From Thermoplasmata archaeon (GTDB lineage Archaea > Thermoplasmatota > Thermoplasmata > Lutacidiplasmatales > UBA184): a stretch of DNA of 64,000 nt. The stretch spans positions 27,638 to 91,637 of the forward strand of contig DATKQS010000023.1 of the NCBI GenBank assembly GCA_035532555.1. The letters run 5' to 3'. Both the position numbers and the translations under genes were made by a program. Shown in pieces: positions 39,783 to 49,565 of the stretch (positions are counted from its first letter, which is position 1; every line of letters starts with the position of its first letter). The notes under the pieces were generated by a model. It saw only the letters and a program-made list of their open reading frames with translations, had not been told where the DNA came from and ran no database searches.

Positions 39783-42398
39783 TCAGTGGAGCGTCAGCAC
39801 CACGTACAGGCTCTGGTCGACCACGCTCAGAGTGCCCGTCGCCGGCGTCACCGAGGGTCCGCCTGGAAGGCCGGTTGCGGTGAAGGTGTACGTCCCGGGA
39901 ACCTCGTAGAACACCAGGAAGTAGCTCGTAGTGGTCTGCGTGACCCCGTTCATCGTCACCGACCACGCCCCGCCGAAGCCGGGTCCGTAGGCGGCGAAGA
40001 CGACCGCATACGCGATGAGCGGATACGGCAGGTAGTCGCCTCCGGTCGCGATGTAGCCGAACTCATCGTACGGCAGGGCGGTTCCCGGCGCGTAATCCGC
40101 CCAGAAGTTGCCCCCTTGCCACGCGGATCCGATGATGCTGCCCGTCAGCCAGTACCCGTTGAAGATCGAGACGATGAACGCGGGCTCGATCTGCGTCAGG
40201 TTCCAGTTCTCCGCGTTGAGCTGCGGCGATCCGAAGAACATGTTGACGTTGGGCGCGAAGGCGGTGATCGATGTGCCGACCCAGTTGTTGTAGATCCAAT
40301 CCCCGCTCTCGAACGCCCAGATCGCGACCGGGGGTCCGTTGACGGCGCCGTTGCCGGGGAACATCGTGGGAGCAAGGGCGGTGCTGTTCAGGAAGATGTT
40401 GCCCCACACGACGTTGTCCGTCGGGGCCGCGGGGTTCACGCCCGCCAGGAGCAGCGAACTTCCTTGGCTTACGAAGACGCTGTCGCCCACGAGGTCGTTC
40501 GTCCCGCCCCAGATGACCACATTAGCGAGAGGCAGCAGGCCGAGCGGGCCGTAGTCCTGGAAGAAGAACCAACCGCTGATCCCTTGCGCTCCCCAGATCG
40601 AGACGTGCGACGAATCCACGATCTGGAACTGGAGGTTGTTCGTCGACGGAAGCCCGAAGAACGCCAGGGCCCCATCGTAGCCCGACTGGTACGTCACGTT
40701 CAGGAGCGAGGGGTTGTTGAAGCTCACGTACGCCGTCGTATCAGCGATGATGACCCCGGGGAAGACCGGGTACAGGTAATCGTTGAACTGCCCGAAGACG
40801 GAGTCCAGCCCACCTAGGGCGGGGTTGTTCTCGATGATGTACGGAACCGTCGCGGTTCCAGCTCCACCGGAGGAGATCGCAGCGAGTTGCGCGTTGTTCC
40901 ATGCGTCCAGGGGTGTGTAGACCCCGATGGCGATGTTGCGTTGCAGGGCGAAACTGAGGCTCGCCAAACCCCCGCTCCCGACCGAGGTCGTGACCTGGAT
41001 CGGGTTGTAATCGCTCATCATCACGTCGATCGTGTACGTCCCCGGAGCGAGCACATAGCTGAAGGTACTCGCGGTCTGGGTCGGCGCCCAGGAGGCGAGG
41101 TTCGGATCGAAACTCGACCCGGGCGTGAAGAAGACGAAGGCATTCGATGGAGAGATCGGTCCGGAGAACGTGCCTTGTCCTATATTCCCGCCGGGGGTGG
41201 AACCCCACAGTGGTTGGGGGATCGACGGGCCCGTGTTGAGCTGCACCGTGCCGGGCGATGTGTAGCTCACGGCGATCCCTTCGGAGGTCTCACCGGTCTC
41301 GGAGCCAAGGTTCCAGGCCGACAGCGGGTTCGCGTAGCTTGAGGTCGTGCTGTCCCAGTACTTCAGGCTCTCCGAGCCGCTGATCCCGTAGACGGATGTC
41401 GTCGTTCCACCACCGGGGCCACCGAGCATGATCTCGGCGTCCCACGGGATGAAGCCGGTTGGGTTGACCTGAGAGCCGTCGACCAGATACGGGGCCGCCG
41501 GCACCTGACCGATCGGCGTCTGAGAGGCGAAGAGGACGGTATCGTAGACCCCGGAGGCCTGGCTCTTTCCGGTGGTGGGGTCGATGACGTTGTAACCGAA
41601 CTTCACGGTCGAGTAGCCGAACCCGGTGGAGGCAAGGTTCGTCGTGCTGGAGTTCAGGTAGAGCTGCACGGTGACGGGGAAGGTGATCGGGAAGGACGGG
41701 CCGATATCGTAGTAGTAGGCCGGGTACACGGGAGTGCCGTTGTAGGAGTAGAGCGTGCCGGCCGTCAGTGAAACGGCAGGGGAGGAGAAGTTCCAGATGT
41801 TGTCCAGGAAGGTGATCATCCCGGGACTGGGGTAGTTGAAGTAGAGCACGTTCTGGTTCCAGAAACTGTAGGTGCTCGTGGTCCCGACGGTCGTTCCGTT
41901 CGTCACCGCGTTGAGCTGTACCCCGAACGTGTTCTGGCTGCCGTTGGTCGAGATGGCACCATCGTTGGTCAGGAGGAAGGTGTTGACGCTGTTGAGCGTG
42001 ATCGAGCCTTCCCAGCTTTGCGTCTGCATGGAGTAGGCTGTGGGGGTTCCCGTCGTGTTGAGGACGCCATACGTACCGATCCCCATCGGTGCCGGGGCTT
42101 GCGTGCTGAGGGGCTGCACGACACCGTTAGAAACTGTGGAATGTCCGAGGAGGTTGGGCAGAGAGACCGCTTCCATCGGGATGTGGTCCGCCTTGGTCTG
42201 AGCGAGGATGTGCTGTACCATCGCCGAGCGCGCCGAACTCCCGGCCGACGAGGCCGCCGATGTGGCGGTGTGGGTTGAGGGCGCAGCCGCGCTCGCCGGA
42301 CTGGCTGCCGGATGGGCATTCCCGACCACCGCAAGGCCGAAGGCCGAGATCGTCACTGCCACGACCAAAATCGTCAGAACAACTTGACGCACCGACAT
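39783..42398 (-). CDS. Thermopsin-like acid protease, secreted
   Basis: An 871-residue A5-family protein. Signal peptide at residues 5-30 (VVLTILVVAVTISAFGLAVV), Ala/Ser-rich spacer, then PAPMGIGTYGVLNTTGTPTA, FWNQNVLYF, FLDNIWNFSSPAV, WDAEIMLGGPGGGTTTS. Many N-x-S/T glycosylation sites. A single copy of the shared beta module ends it (WSVTMNGVTQTTTSYFLVFY). No C-terminal anchor, so probably released. The CTTTAATAG TATA box (42420-42428) lies about 26 nt from the ATG: leaderless. Confidence 0.85.
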   Translation of the reverse strand: MSVRQVVLTILVVAVTISAFGLAVVGNAHPAASPASAAAPSTHTATSAASSAGSSARSAMVQHILAQTKADHIPMEAVSLPNLLGHSTVSNGVVQPLSTQAPAPMGIGTYGVLNTTGTPTAYSMQTQSWEGSITLNSVNTFLLTNDGAISTNGSQNTFGVQLNAVTNGTTVGTTSTYSFWNQNVLYFNYPSPGMITFLDNIWNFSSPAVSLTAGTLYSYNGTPVYPAYYYDIGPSFPITFPVTVQLYLNSSTTNLASTGFGYSTVKFGYNVIDPTTGKSQASGVYDTVLFASQTPIGQVPAAPYLVDGSQVNPTGFIPWDAEIMLGGPGGGTTTSVYGISGSESLKYWDSTTSSYANPLSAWNLGSETGETSEGIAVSYTSPGTVQLNTGPSIPQPLWGSTPGGNIGQGTFSGPISPSNAFVFFTPGSSFDPNLASWAPTQTASTFSYVLAPGTYTIDVMMSDYNPIQVTTSVGSGGLASLSFALQRNIAIGVYTPLDAWNNAQLAAISSGGAGTATVPYIIENNPALGGLDSVFGQFNDYLYPVFPGVIIADTTAYVSFNNPSLLNVTYQSGYDGALAFFGLPSTNNLQFQIVDSSHVSIWGAQGISGWFFFQDYGPLGLLPLANVVIWGGTNDLVGDSVFVSQGSSLLLAGVNPAAPTDNVVWGNIFLNSTALAPTMFPGNGAVNGPPVAIWAFESGDWIYNNWVGTSITAFAPNVNMFFGSPQLNAENWNLTQIEPAFIVSIFNGYWLTGSIIGSAWQGGNFWADYAPGTALPYDEFGYIATGGDYLPYPLIAYAVVFAAYGPGFGGAWSVTMNGVTQTTTSYFLVFYEVPGTYTFTATGLPGGPSVTPATGTLSVVDQSLYVVLTLH

Positions 42399-42464
42399 AT
42401 CGCTCTCCCCACGCCTCCCCTATTAAAGCCCTTTCGGACGGGGAGATTCGTTGTGGAGTACGAG

Positions 42465-42552
42465 GTGCGGGGCCGCCCTTTGTGGACTGGGCGGTCCACG
42501 AGTGCGGGTCTCGGGGGGGAGCTCCGGTCCGTCACCCAATCGGGACCTACCA
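42465..42552 (+). repeat. Dispersed repeat, copy A
   Basis: About 88 nt matching 60497-60586 at roughly 85% identity with almost no gaps; shared core GCCGCCCTTTGTGGA and AGTGCGGGTCTCG. Both copies are preceded by GAGATTC. One frame has a stop in the other copy, so it is more likely non-coding. It lies 65 nt before the MNT/HEPN pair. Confidence 0.75.
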
Positions 42553-42616
42553 CCCGGTGCCGTTCCCGTTCCCTCGTTCGACAGGCTATATATCCTGATA
42601 GTCTATATCGAAGTGC

Positions 42617-43336
42617 GTGCCGAGTGCAACGGGCCTCTCGATTCCAGCCTCCTTCCTGCGGTTCCGCGAACGGTTCGGTGACGAGCCGTTCTCTGTGTCG
42701 GACGCTGCCCAGGTCCTCCGAGCGAGGCCGTACCTCGAGCTCTCGCGGCTCGCCCGGCTCGGGTGGCTCTTCCGGATCGGAAGGGGTCGGTACGCCACGG
42801 TGGACCCTCTCGTTCGCCTTACGGCGGGGGTAGAAACGAATCTCCGTCCGTTCCGGTCGAAGTGCTTCTACCCGATCCTCTATCGCTCGGCGGGTGAGAT
42901 CCTTCGCTTGTACTCGGGTCGTCTGCGCGCGATCGCGCTCTTCGGTTCGTGCGCCCGCGGAACCTCGGGGCCGGAAAGCGACCTGGACCTCCTCGTCCTC
43001 CTGACGGAACGGCCGATATCGGTCTACGAGGACGCGAGGGAGCGGGGCCGGCTAGACGGGTCCGCGGCTCCGCTTCTCGTGGACGAATTCGACCGGACGA
43101 AACACTACCATCGGGCCCAGGTCCTCGTCGCGACGGAGGAGGACTTCGCTCGACCGGCCCCGGTCCTCTTCGACCTTCCCCAGGAGGCCCGGATCCTGTA
43201 CGACCCCGATGGGTCGCTCCGCTCGGCACTTCGCCGACTCTCTCGCCTTCTCCGCGAGAAGGGAGCCCGGCGGATTGCCCGTGCTGGCGAAGCACCGTAC
43301 TGGAAGCTAGGAACGATCCTCGAGGCGACGGCTTGA
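42617..43336 (+). CDS. Winged-helix/MNT nucleotidyltransferase (antitoxin-like)
   Basis: A 239-residue protein. The N-terminal 75 residues form a winged helix (FSVSDAAQVLRARPYLELSR, then LGWLFRIGRGRYATVDPL). Next is the nucleotidyltransferase: ALFGSCARGTSGPESDLDLL (GSxxxG...DxD), with a later Asp in PLLVDEFDRTKHY. GTG 42617 sits about 25 nt after the TATA box GCTATATATCC (42587-42597): leaderless. Coupled to the HEPN gene by a 4-nt overlap. Confidence 0.85.
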   Translation: MPSATGLSIPASFLRFRERFGDEPFSVSDAAQVLRARPYLELSRLARLGWLFRIGRGRYATVDPLVRLTAGVETNLRPFRSKCFYPILYRSAGEILRLYSGRLRAIALFGSCARGTSGPESDLDLLVLLTERPISVYEDARERGRLDGSAAPLLVDEFDRTKHYHRAQVLVATEEDFARPAPVLFDLPQEARILYDPDGSLRSALRRLSRLLREKGARRIARAGEAPYWKLGTILEATA

Positions 43337-43755
43337 ATCTGAATGCCGCCCGTGGGCTCATCGAACGAGCCAGCGAATCGCTCGACGGAGCCGAATACGC
43401 CCTCCGCCGAGGACACTTTGCGAACGCAACGAGCGAGGCTCAGCGGACGGTCGAACTCTCCATAAAGGCCGCCCTCTACGCGGTCCGGGTCGAACCGCCC
43501 AGGGGACACGATATCCACGACTGGCTCCTTCGGCATCGCGATGCCTTTCCGCCGGCCGTACGGAGCGAGGTCGGCGAGTGGGCGATGGCGATGAGCGAAC
43601 TCGCTCGACTTCGCGAGGCAGCGGCGTACGGAGAACCCCGCGCTGGACGCACGCCCGGCGCCATATTCTTCGATAAGCGCGAGACGGGGCGGCTTGTCGG
43701 GAGGGCTCGTTCGATTCACGAGTCGGTCTCGGGCTTCCTCGGCGCTCTTCGGTAG
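43333..43755 (+). CDS. HEPN-domain protein, partner of the MNT gene
   Basis: A 140-residue helical protein starting at TTG 43333, overlapping the MNT stop (TTGA). Pattern of the COG2250-type HEPN family: LIERASESLDGAEYALRRGH, then NATSEAQRTVELSIKAALYA and RGHDIHDWLLRHRDAFPPAV. An R-x4-H motif occurs near the end (RARSIHESV). Likely toxin or tRNA-acting partner; the catalytic assignment is tentative. Confidence 0.8.
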   Translation: MNLNAARGLIERASESLDGAEYALRRGHFANATSEAQRTVELSIKAALYAVRVEPPRGHDIHDWLLRHRDAFPPAVRSEVGEWAMAMSELARLREAAAYGEPRAGRTPGAIFFDKRETGRLVGRARSIHESVSGFLGALR

Positions 43756-43834
43756 GTTGCGGCTAAAGTCCGGGACCCGGGCGACTTCGATCTATGACCC
43801 TGAGCAGGGGGCCCCGACTTGCTGGGGGAGGATC

Positions 43835-46800
43835 TCACCCGCTTCCAGGACGGCGCCGGAGCGCCCAGATCGCCACGAGCGCCAGCCCTACGATCACTGC
43901 GGCGAGAATGTAGTAACCGGTATTGCCGGAGAACCCTAGGAACCTGCTCGGGGTGGCCGACGATGGGTTCGCTACGACGTTCGAGCCCTGCACGGCAACG
44001 GTCCCCTGGCTCGCAAGAGACGGGTTTCCGGGGACCACGATCGAGTAGGAGTACGTCCCATTCGGCGCTCGGATGGTCAGCGAACCCGTCGAGGCGGTGC
44101 GAACGATGCTCGGGCCCGTCGTCGAGTTCAGGTAGACGGTCCAGGAGCCACCCGCCGGCATTCCCGAAGGACGGTTGAAGGTGATCTCGAACGTGCCCAC
44201 AAACGCGATCGACGCTCCGACAGCCGCCCCCGCCACCCTCACGGTGCCGCCCGGGCTCGTTGCGTTGTACATCGCGCCGGTCGCCGCCGTGTAGGCGAAT
44301 GTGCCGTTCGGCTCGGCGAGAGTGACAACGTCAGTCGTCGAGCCATAGGAGGGGCCACTCGTGACGTTCACGTACCACAGGGTTCCGGAAGGCAGGCCGA
44401 ACTCGGTGAAGGTCACCGCATAAGTGAACTCGCTGAACGCGAGGGCCGCGTAGCTCACCGCCGACCCATTCACCGTGACCGATCCGGCGTAGGGCATGCT
44501 CGGCTGATGCCACCCGGGGACGCCTCCGATCGAGTAGGAGTACGTACCGTTCGGCTCGGTGAACGCGAGGGAGGACGTCGTCGAGGTGACCGTCGCTCCG
44601 TTCAACGTCACGGACCAGGAGGTCCCCGAGGGGAGCCCCGTCTGCGAGAAGGTCACCGAGTACGTCAACTGGGTGAACTCCAGCGCCGGTTCGGTCACGG
44701 CCCCTCCGGCCACCGTCACGGAACCCGCGTACGGAAGCGTCGCTTGGTGCCAGCCCGAAACGTCCCCGATGGAATACGACACTGTCCCGTTGGGCTCGGC
44801 GAACGTGAGGGTGGTGGCCGTAGACGCCTCCGTTACCCCGTTCAATGTCACCGACCAGGAGATCCCCGACGTCAGCCCGGCCTCCAGGAAGGTGACCGCG
44901 TACGTCGCGGGCCCGAAGGCGAGCGTCGGCTCGGTCACGACCGTTCCGTCCACGGTCACCGATCCGGTGTAGGGAAGGGCGGACTGGTGCCACCCGGGGA
45001 CATCTGCGATGGAGTACGGGATGGTTCCGTTCGGCTCGGTGAAGGTGAGGGTCGAGGTCGTGGACGCTTGCGTCGCCCCGTTCAACGTCACCGACCAGGA
45101 CGTACCCGACGGGAGGCCCGTCTCCGTGAACACGACGGAGTACTCCACGATGGTGAACTGCACGCTCACCGAAACCGGCGCCCCATTCACGGTCACCTGC
45201 CCGTGGTACTGGGTCGAGTACCCTGGAATGGCCGTGATGGAGTAGGAGTACTGGCCGTTCGGTTCGTTGAAGGTGATCGAGCTCGTCACCGAGCTTTCGA
45301 GACTACCGCCGAGGGTCACCGACCATGAGGCTCCCGACGGTAGACCCGTCTCGGTGAGTGTCACCGCGTACGTCGACTCGGCGGAGAACGTGATCGGTTG
45401 GCTATAGTCTCCTCCGCTCACGCTTATACTGCCCGCGGACGGGCTCGCCGTATATCCTGGGACCGCGCCCACGGTATAGGGGTAGCTTCCGTTCGTGAGC
45501 CCCCCGAACACGATGGTGGTCGCCGTCGCGCTTTCGGTGGCCCCGTTCAACGTCACCGACCAGGAGGTCCCCGACGGGAGCCCCGTCTCCGTGAAGCTCA
45601 CGGAGTACGTCGCGCCGGTCGGGGGCTGGTAGGAGAGGACCCCCTGGGTCGTGCTGGCGGACAGGATGCCGAGGCTCCAGTTCTGCCCGGACTGCTGCGT
45701 CCACGCGAGGTTCGCCGCGGCCTCTCCGGTCTGGTCCACGTTCCCCCCGAACGACTTCGTCGCCGCTGGAATGAACTTCGAGCTACCGTAGGGAAGCACC
45801 CGGGCCGTGAGGTTCCCCGACGTGGGGTGCGCGAACACCCCGGTCGCCAACGACGGTCCCCCCACGAGTCCGAACTGCGGCGATAGGCCGCCGGGCACCT
45901 GGTTGTTCGGGTACGGACCGTTGGTATAGTTCACTCCCTGCCACGAGTAATTGTACCCGAGGCTCCCGATGATGTAGGCCGCGCCGGGAACAGGCAGCGT
46001 CACCGTGTTCGCCCCCACGGAGAACGTGACATACTGGGCATTGAACCCGGCCGGCGATTGGAGAACGGTCTTCACGTCGAAGTTCGAGGGGAGGGAGACG
46101 TACTGTCCCGACGGGAAGTTGTATTCGTAGATCGTATCGCTGGGGTAGAGCCCGTAGAACGGGTAGACGACCCAGCCGGAATCGGTCATCGCCCAGCCGC
46201 GGGACGTGTTCGTGATGTAGATCACGTTCTGGATCCAGTATATCGGAGCGCCGAGGCTGTTCGCGAGAAAGAAGTTCTGCTGGATCGACGCGTTGAACTG
46301 GGTGTTGACCCCGCCGCCCGAGAAGTAGGACGTGACCCCGAGGTTGCTCAGGCTGAGGTAGTCCTCGACTCCGGAGAGCCGGCCGTACACACCGGCGGAC
46401 GGGACGCTCAGGAAGTACATCGTGTAATTGTACGCGTCGAGCGAGCCCCAGCCGGTAACGAGGTCGTAGCCGGCCAGGGCTTTGTAGACATAGTTCGCGC
46501 CGGTCGTGACGTCGAGAAGTGGCAGCGTCGGGAGGGGTGAAACATAGCTTCCGGTTACGTCGTATCCCGTCGTCGCGGTCGAGGTGAGCGGGGCGAACTC
46601 CATGTTTGCGAGTGCGTACAGCTGTGGATTGAGGAAGCCGAGCGCGGCATTCCCGTGGGCCGCGAGAACGTGATCGATCTCGGCGACGAGTCCCGCGGTC
46701 AGGGGGGAGGCGATGCTGGTCCCCCACGACGCATCGAACCGTCCACCATGTGTCGCATTCCAGGCTTGGTATTGGTAGCCATCGAGATTGATGGTAATCA

Positions 46801-48442
46801 GGGTGTTGTTGGCGATTGCCGCAATGTCCGGAACGCCGCGACCCGCCCCGCCGATCACGGCGTTGGCCGAAGTGGCCAATTGCCATGAGGGCTCGGGAAA
46901 GACCGTCGATATCCCGCCCGTGCTCCCGGCGGGTCCTCCATCGGTCGTGTCCGCCGCGCTGATGTTCCACGCCACTTGGCTCGCGAGCTGGAGGCTCGGA
47001 TTCAACGTGACGGTCGTTCCGCCCACGGCCGTTACACCGAAGGTATTGTACGCCATCGACGAGGGGAACTCTACGGTGGTCCCCGACCATTTGGAGCTCG
47101 CGGGGTTGTCCGCCGCGTCTCCGCTCGATGCGAGCACCGAGATGCCCCGGGCTTGCGCCTCCTCCAGGTACCCCATCCACGTCGTGTCGTTCGTGTCGGA
47201 CCCGCCCCAGGAGTTCGTGATCACGTTGACGTTGGCGAGACCCGGTGTATGGGTCGGGTTGAGGATGTAACTGAACGCGGCGTCGAGGTTGGCGAATGAG
47301 GCCGTGGGTCCATAGACATTGTAGATGGAGGCGCCGGGCGCGGTGCTCCCGACCATTTCGAGGTCGAGCGTGTTCTCCACGTTCGCCCCGGTAGCATCGT
47401 AGCTCGCGCTCGCTCCCGGCGGGAGCGCACCGTACAGCGGAACTCCATTGACGCTCGCGTGAGGCTGCGCTGCCGGCAGCGTCTCGTTGAAGAAATCGGA
47501 GATGTCCGAGGGGACGTACGGGCCGACGGCGGCTCCGGAGGCATCGGTCCCGGCCCACAGGATCGTCGCAACGACCGCGTTCGTGGGGTAGCCGGAATCC
47601 TGGAAGAGCGAGAGTTCATCGTAAGCCACCTGGAAGTCCGGGGCGTACTCGTATTGGACTCCGTTGACCGTGGCCGGCTGGAGGTAGACAGCCGTGGAGA
47701 CCCGGGGAGCCGCATGGGTCCCCGCCGCGCTCCGGACCACGGCGGAGGAGGAGTCGGTGTGGATGAGGAGGGAGGAATACGTGCTGAGACCCTCGACGCT
47801 CGAAATGGCGGAAGCGAGCTCGCTCGGAAGCTCCGGAACCCCCGTCGGGGCGACGTAGGTCTGGCCACGGAGTGCGAACTGTTCAACGCTCGTGTGGAAG
47901 ATCTCCTGGATCTGAGCCGGGGTGGCCATGAAGGTGAGGGTCAGCCGATCGGCGGACGTCCGCAGACTCCCCACGCCGAACGACTGGAAGTAGGCGTCCG
48001 CCGCCGCGTACGCCGTCGCATTCCCACCGTACATGGCGTCGAACGCGGAGGCGGTCAGGTACCGGTGATAGAGGGAGGAGGTCGGGTCCGAAAGAGAGCG
48101 GAGGAACTGGGCCAGATGCGGCGAGTGCTGGATGGGAAACGACACGACGATGAGGAGCGAGGAAACCGACGGAGGTCCAATCGCGATCGCGCCCGAGAGG
48201 CCCAGCCCGGGCTCGGGGTCTCGGACGGAGGAGAGCGGCGACGAGCGCAACGCGTCAACGCTCCACGCAGCGGCCCCAACGGAAGTAGACGACGTAGTAC
48301 TCGGGAGGTGCGACTGGGGCAGGCCCGCAGGGCCGGCGACCACGAGGATGGTGCTCGCGATCAGCAGTAGGGTCAGCGCGACCGCTCCGGTGGGGCCAGA
48401 TAGCTTCAACCTGTTCACAGTCCGAACAGCAATCAACGGCAT
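43835..48442 (-). CDS. Giant sedolisin (S53, pro-kumamolisin) protease with repeated beta modules and C-terminal anchor
   Basis: A 1535-residue secreted serine-carboxyl protease active at acid pH. Signal helix at residues 18-38; pro-domain 60-230 (LYHRYLTASAFDAMYG). Catalytic residues: Glu and Asp in ENTLDLEM (about 356), oxyanion Asp in SSGDAADNP (about 439), Ser in SWGTSIASPLTAG (about 574). A 300-residue beta region follows, then about seven copies of the 80-residue module (TETGLPSGTSWSVTLNGA). A C-terminal membrane helix (about 1508-1528) and RRRPGSG anchor it. All catalytic residues are intact. Confidence 0.92.
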   Translation of the reverse strand: MPLIAVRTVNRLKLSGPTGAVALTLLLIASTILVVAGPAGLPQSHLPSTTSSTSVGAAAWSVDALRSSPLSSVRDPEPGLGLSGAIAIGPPSVSSLLIVVSFPIQHSPHLAQFLRSLSDPTSSLYHRYLTASAFDAMYGGNATAYAAADAYFQSFGVGSLRTSADRLTLTFMATPAQIQEIFHTSVEQFALRGQTYVAPTGVPELPSELASAISSVEGLSTYSSLLIHTDSSSAVVRSAAGTHAAPRVSTAVYLQPATVNGVQYEYAPDFQVAYDELSLFQDSGYPTNAVVATILWAGTDASGAAVGPYVPSDISDFFNETLPAAQPHASVNGVPLYGALPPGASASYDATGANVENTLDLEMVGSTAPGASIYNVYGPTASFANLDAAFSYILNPTHTPGLANVNVITNSWGGSDTNDTTWMGYLEEAQARGISVLASSGDAADNPASSKWSGTTVEFPSSMAYNTFGVTAVGGTTVTLNPSLQLASQVAWNISAADTTDGGPAGSTGGISTVFPEPSWQLATSANAVIGGAGRGVPDIAAIANNTLITINLDGYQYQAWNATHGGRFDASWGTSIASPLTAGLVAEIDHVLAAHGNAALGFLNPQLYALANMEFAPLTSTATTGYDVTGSYVSPLPTLPLLDVTTGANYVYKALAGYDLVTGWGSLDAYNYTMYFLSVPSAGVYGRLSGVEDYLSLSNLGVTSYFSGGGVNTQFNASIQQNFFLANSLGAPIYWIQNVIYITNTSRGWAMTDSGWVVYPFYGLYPSDTIYEYNFPSGQYVSLPSNFDVKTVLQSPAGFNAQYVTFSVGANTVTLPVPGAAYIIGSLGYNYSWQGVNYTNGPYPNNQVPGGLSPQFGLVGGPSLATGVFAHPTSGNLTARVLPYGSSKFIPAATKSFGGNVDQTGEAAANLAWTQQSGQNWSLGILSASTTQGVLSYQPPTGATYSVSFTETGLPSGTSWSVTLNGATESATATTIVFGGLTNGSYPYTVGAVPGYTASPSAGSISVSGGDYSQPITFSAESTYAVTLTETGLPSGASWSVTLGGSLESSVTSSITFNEPNGQYSYSITAIPGYSTQYHGQVTVNGAPVSVSVQFTIVEYSVVFTETGLPSGTSWSVTLNGATQASTTSTLTFTEPNGTIPYSIADVPGWHQSALPYTGSVTVDGTVVTEPTLAFGPATYAVTFLEAGLTSGISWSVTLNGVTEASTATTLTFAEPNGTVSYSIGDVSGWHQATLPYAGSVTVAGGAVTEPALEFTQLTYSVTFSQTGLPSGTSWSVTLNGATVTSTTSSLAFTEPNGTYSYSIGGVPGWHQPSMPYAGSVTVNGSAVSYAALAFSEFTYAVTFTEFGLPSGTLWYVNVTSGPSYGSTTDVVTLAEPNGTFAYTAATGAMYNATSPGGTVRVAGAAVGASIAFVGTFEITFNRPSGMPAGGSWTVYLNSTTGPSIVRTASTGSLTIRAPNGTYSYSIVVPGNPSLASQGTVAVQGSNVVANPSSATPSRFLGFSGNTGYYILAAVIVGLALVAIWALRRRPGSG

Positions 48443-49007
48443 CTCCCCCTCGACCGGCGGTCGGTCTGTGCCGGCGGTGGGTCCTATGCCTGGCTCGATA
48501 TGAACCCTCCCCCCGGGCTAGAGAGGGGCCCGTTCCCGTTGGGGCGCATCGGGGTGGAGGCCCGCGCGGCGGTACCTGCCTGCCCAGGGGGCCGGATAGG
48601 TGACGGACCTCTCTCTGAGTCGCAACCGCAAGGGGCCCCTCGGCCCTGGTCCCCGTCCTTGACCAACGGGCGAGCTACGACTTCCCGGCTCACCCGGACC
48701 TTGAGAAAATGCACCCTCGGGATTGACCGCCTATCGGCGAAATGGTCGGCCGGTGTCCGTGACCGGAGCCGATTCGATGACCGGAACGGAACGCGGTGAG
48801 TTCCGCGGGTCCGATGGAAGACGCCCGAACGGACGGGATCTCGCTCGGGCCATGGGCCCGGAGATGCTCACCGAAGGGAAGCCTGCCACGGAAGGCGGCC
48901 AAGAGATCGGAGGCCGCCCCACGGCGTCGGGAGCGTTCTACGACGAGCCAGGGGGCCGTGGGGAACCATCGCTCCCCAGACCCCAAATACTGCCGTTCGC
49001 TCTGTGA
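48443..49007. other. Intergenic region
   Basis: About 565 nt upstream of the sedolisin (minus) and of a membrane-protein gene (plus). A TATA-like CCAAATACT at 48983-48991 fits the plus-strand gene. Short frames on both strands look like shadows. No RNA or repeat recognised. Confidence 0.4.
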
Positions 49008-49565
49008 ATGGTGCCCGACCTCGTCCTCCTTTCCCTTGCCGTAGCGGGGTTGGCGATCTCGGCGTTCGCTACCGTCCTGCTCCTTTCGGCCTTTCGGCTC
49101 GTGGGCCGGTTCTTCTCGATCACCGCCGTCTACCTGCTGTTCACGCTGACGTTCCTCGCGGCCATCCTCGGCTCCTTCTACGGGTGGGTGTATCTGTTCG
49201 CGGCCCTCTTCGAAGTCGCCGCGCTCTTTCTGGTGTTCTACCAGAACCTCCGGCGGGAGTTCCTATCGTCCGCGGCGGGGCTGACCGGCGTCGTGTTCGC
49301 CCCCGCCGAGGCGATCGCCTACGTGCTGGCGCTGTACTTTCTCGTCTACAGCTCGATCGTCATCGTCCGGGAGCGGCGGCGGGCGCCCGATTCCCGCTAT
49401 GTCTTCGCGGCATTCCTGGTCCTCGTCGCCTCCGTCCTGTTCGCTATCCTGAGCATCATGGGGGTGGGTTCGTTCAGCGCAGCGCTCGCCTACGGTCTTC
49501 TGGACGTCGGCGTCGTCCTGTTCTTCCTGCCTCTGTTCCGCCTGCGCCATGCACTCACACCATGA
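49008..49565 (+). CDS. Polytopic membrane protein of unknown function
   Basis: A 185-residue protein with about six membrane helices (4-26, 36-58, 60-78, 88-115, 128-148, 152-175) and short loops; a basic loop RERRRAPDSR follows helix 4. I do not recognise the family. ATG 49008 is about 22 nt after a TATA-like element, so leaderless. Coupled by a 4-nt overlap to the wHTH gene, which suggests a membrane-sensor/regulator pair. Confidence 0.7.
   Translation: MVPDLVLLSLAVAGLAISAFATVLLLSAFRLVGRFFSITAVYLLFTLTFLAAILGSFYGWVYLFAALFEVAALFLVFYQNLRREFLSSAAGLTGVVFAPAEAIAYVLALYFLVYSSIVIVRERRRAPDSRYVFAAFLVLVASVLFAILSIMGVGSFSAALAYGLLDVGVVLFFLPLFRLRHALTP

Noticed and set aside
45783..47558. 591-residue minus-strand ORF in the sedolisin gene
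   Set aside because: Wrong-frame shadow; the sedolisin frame has all catalytic motifs.
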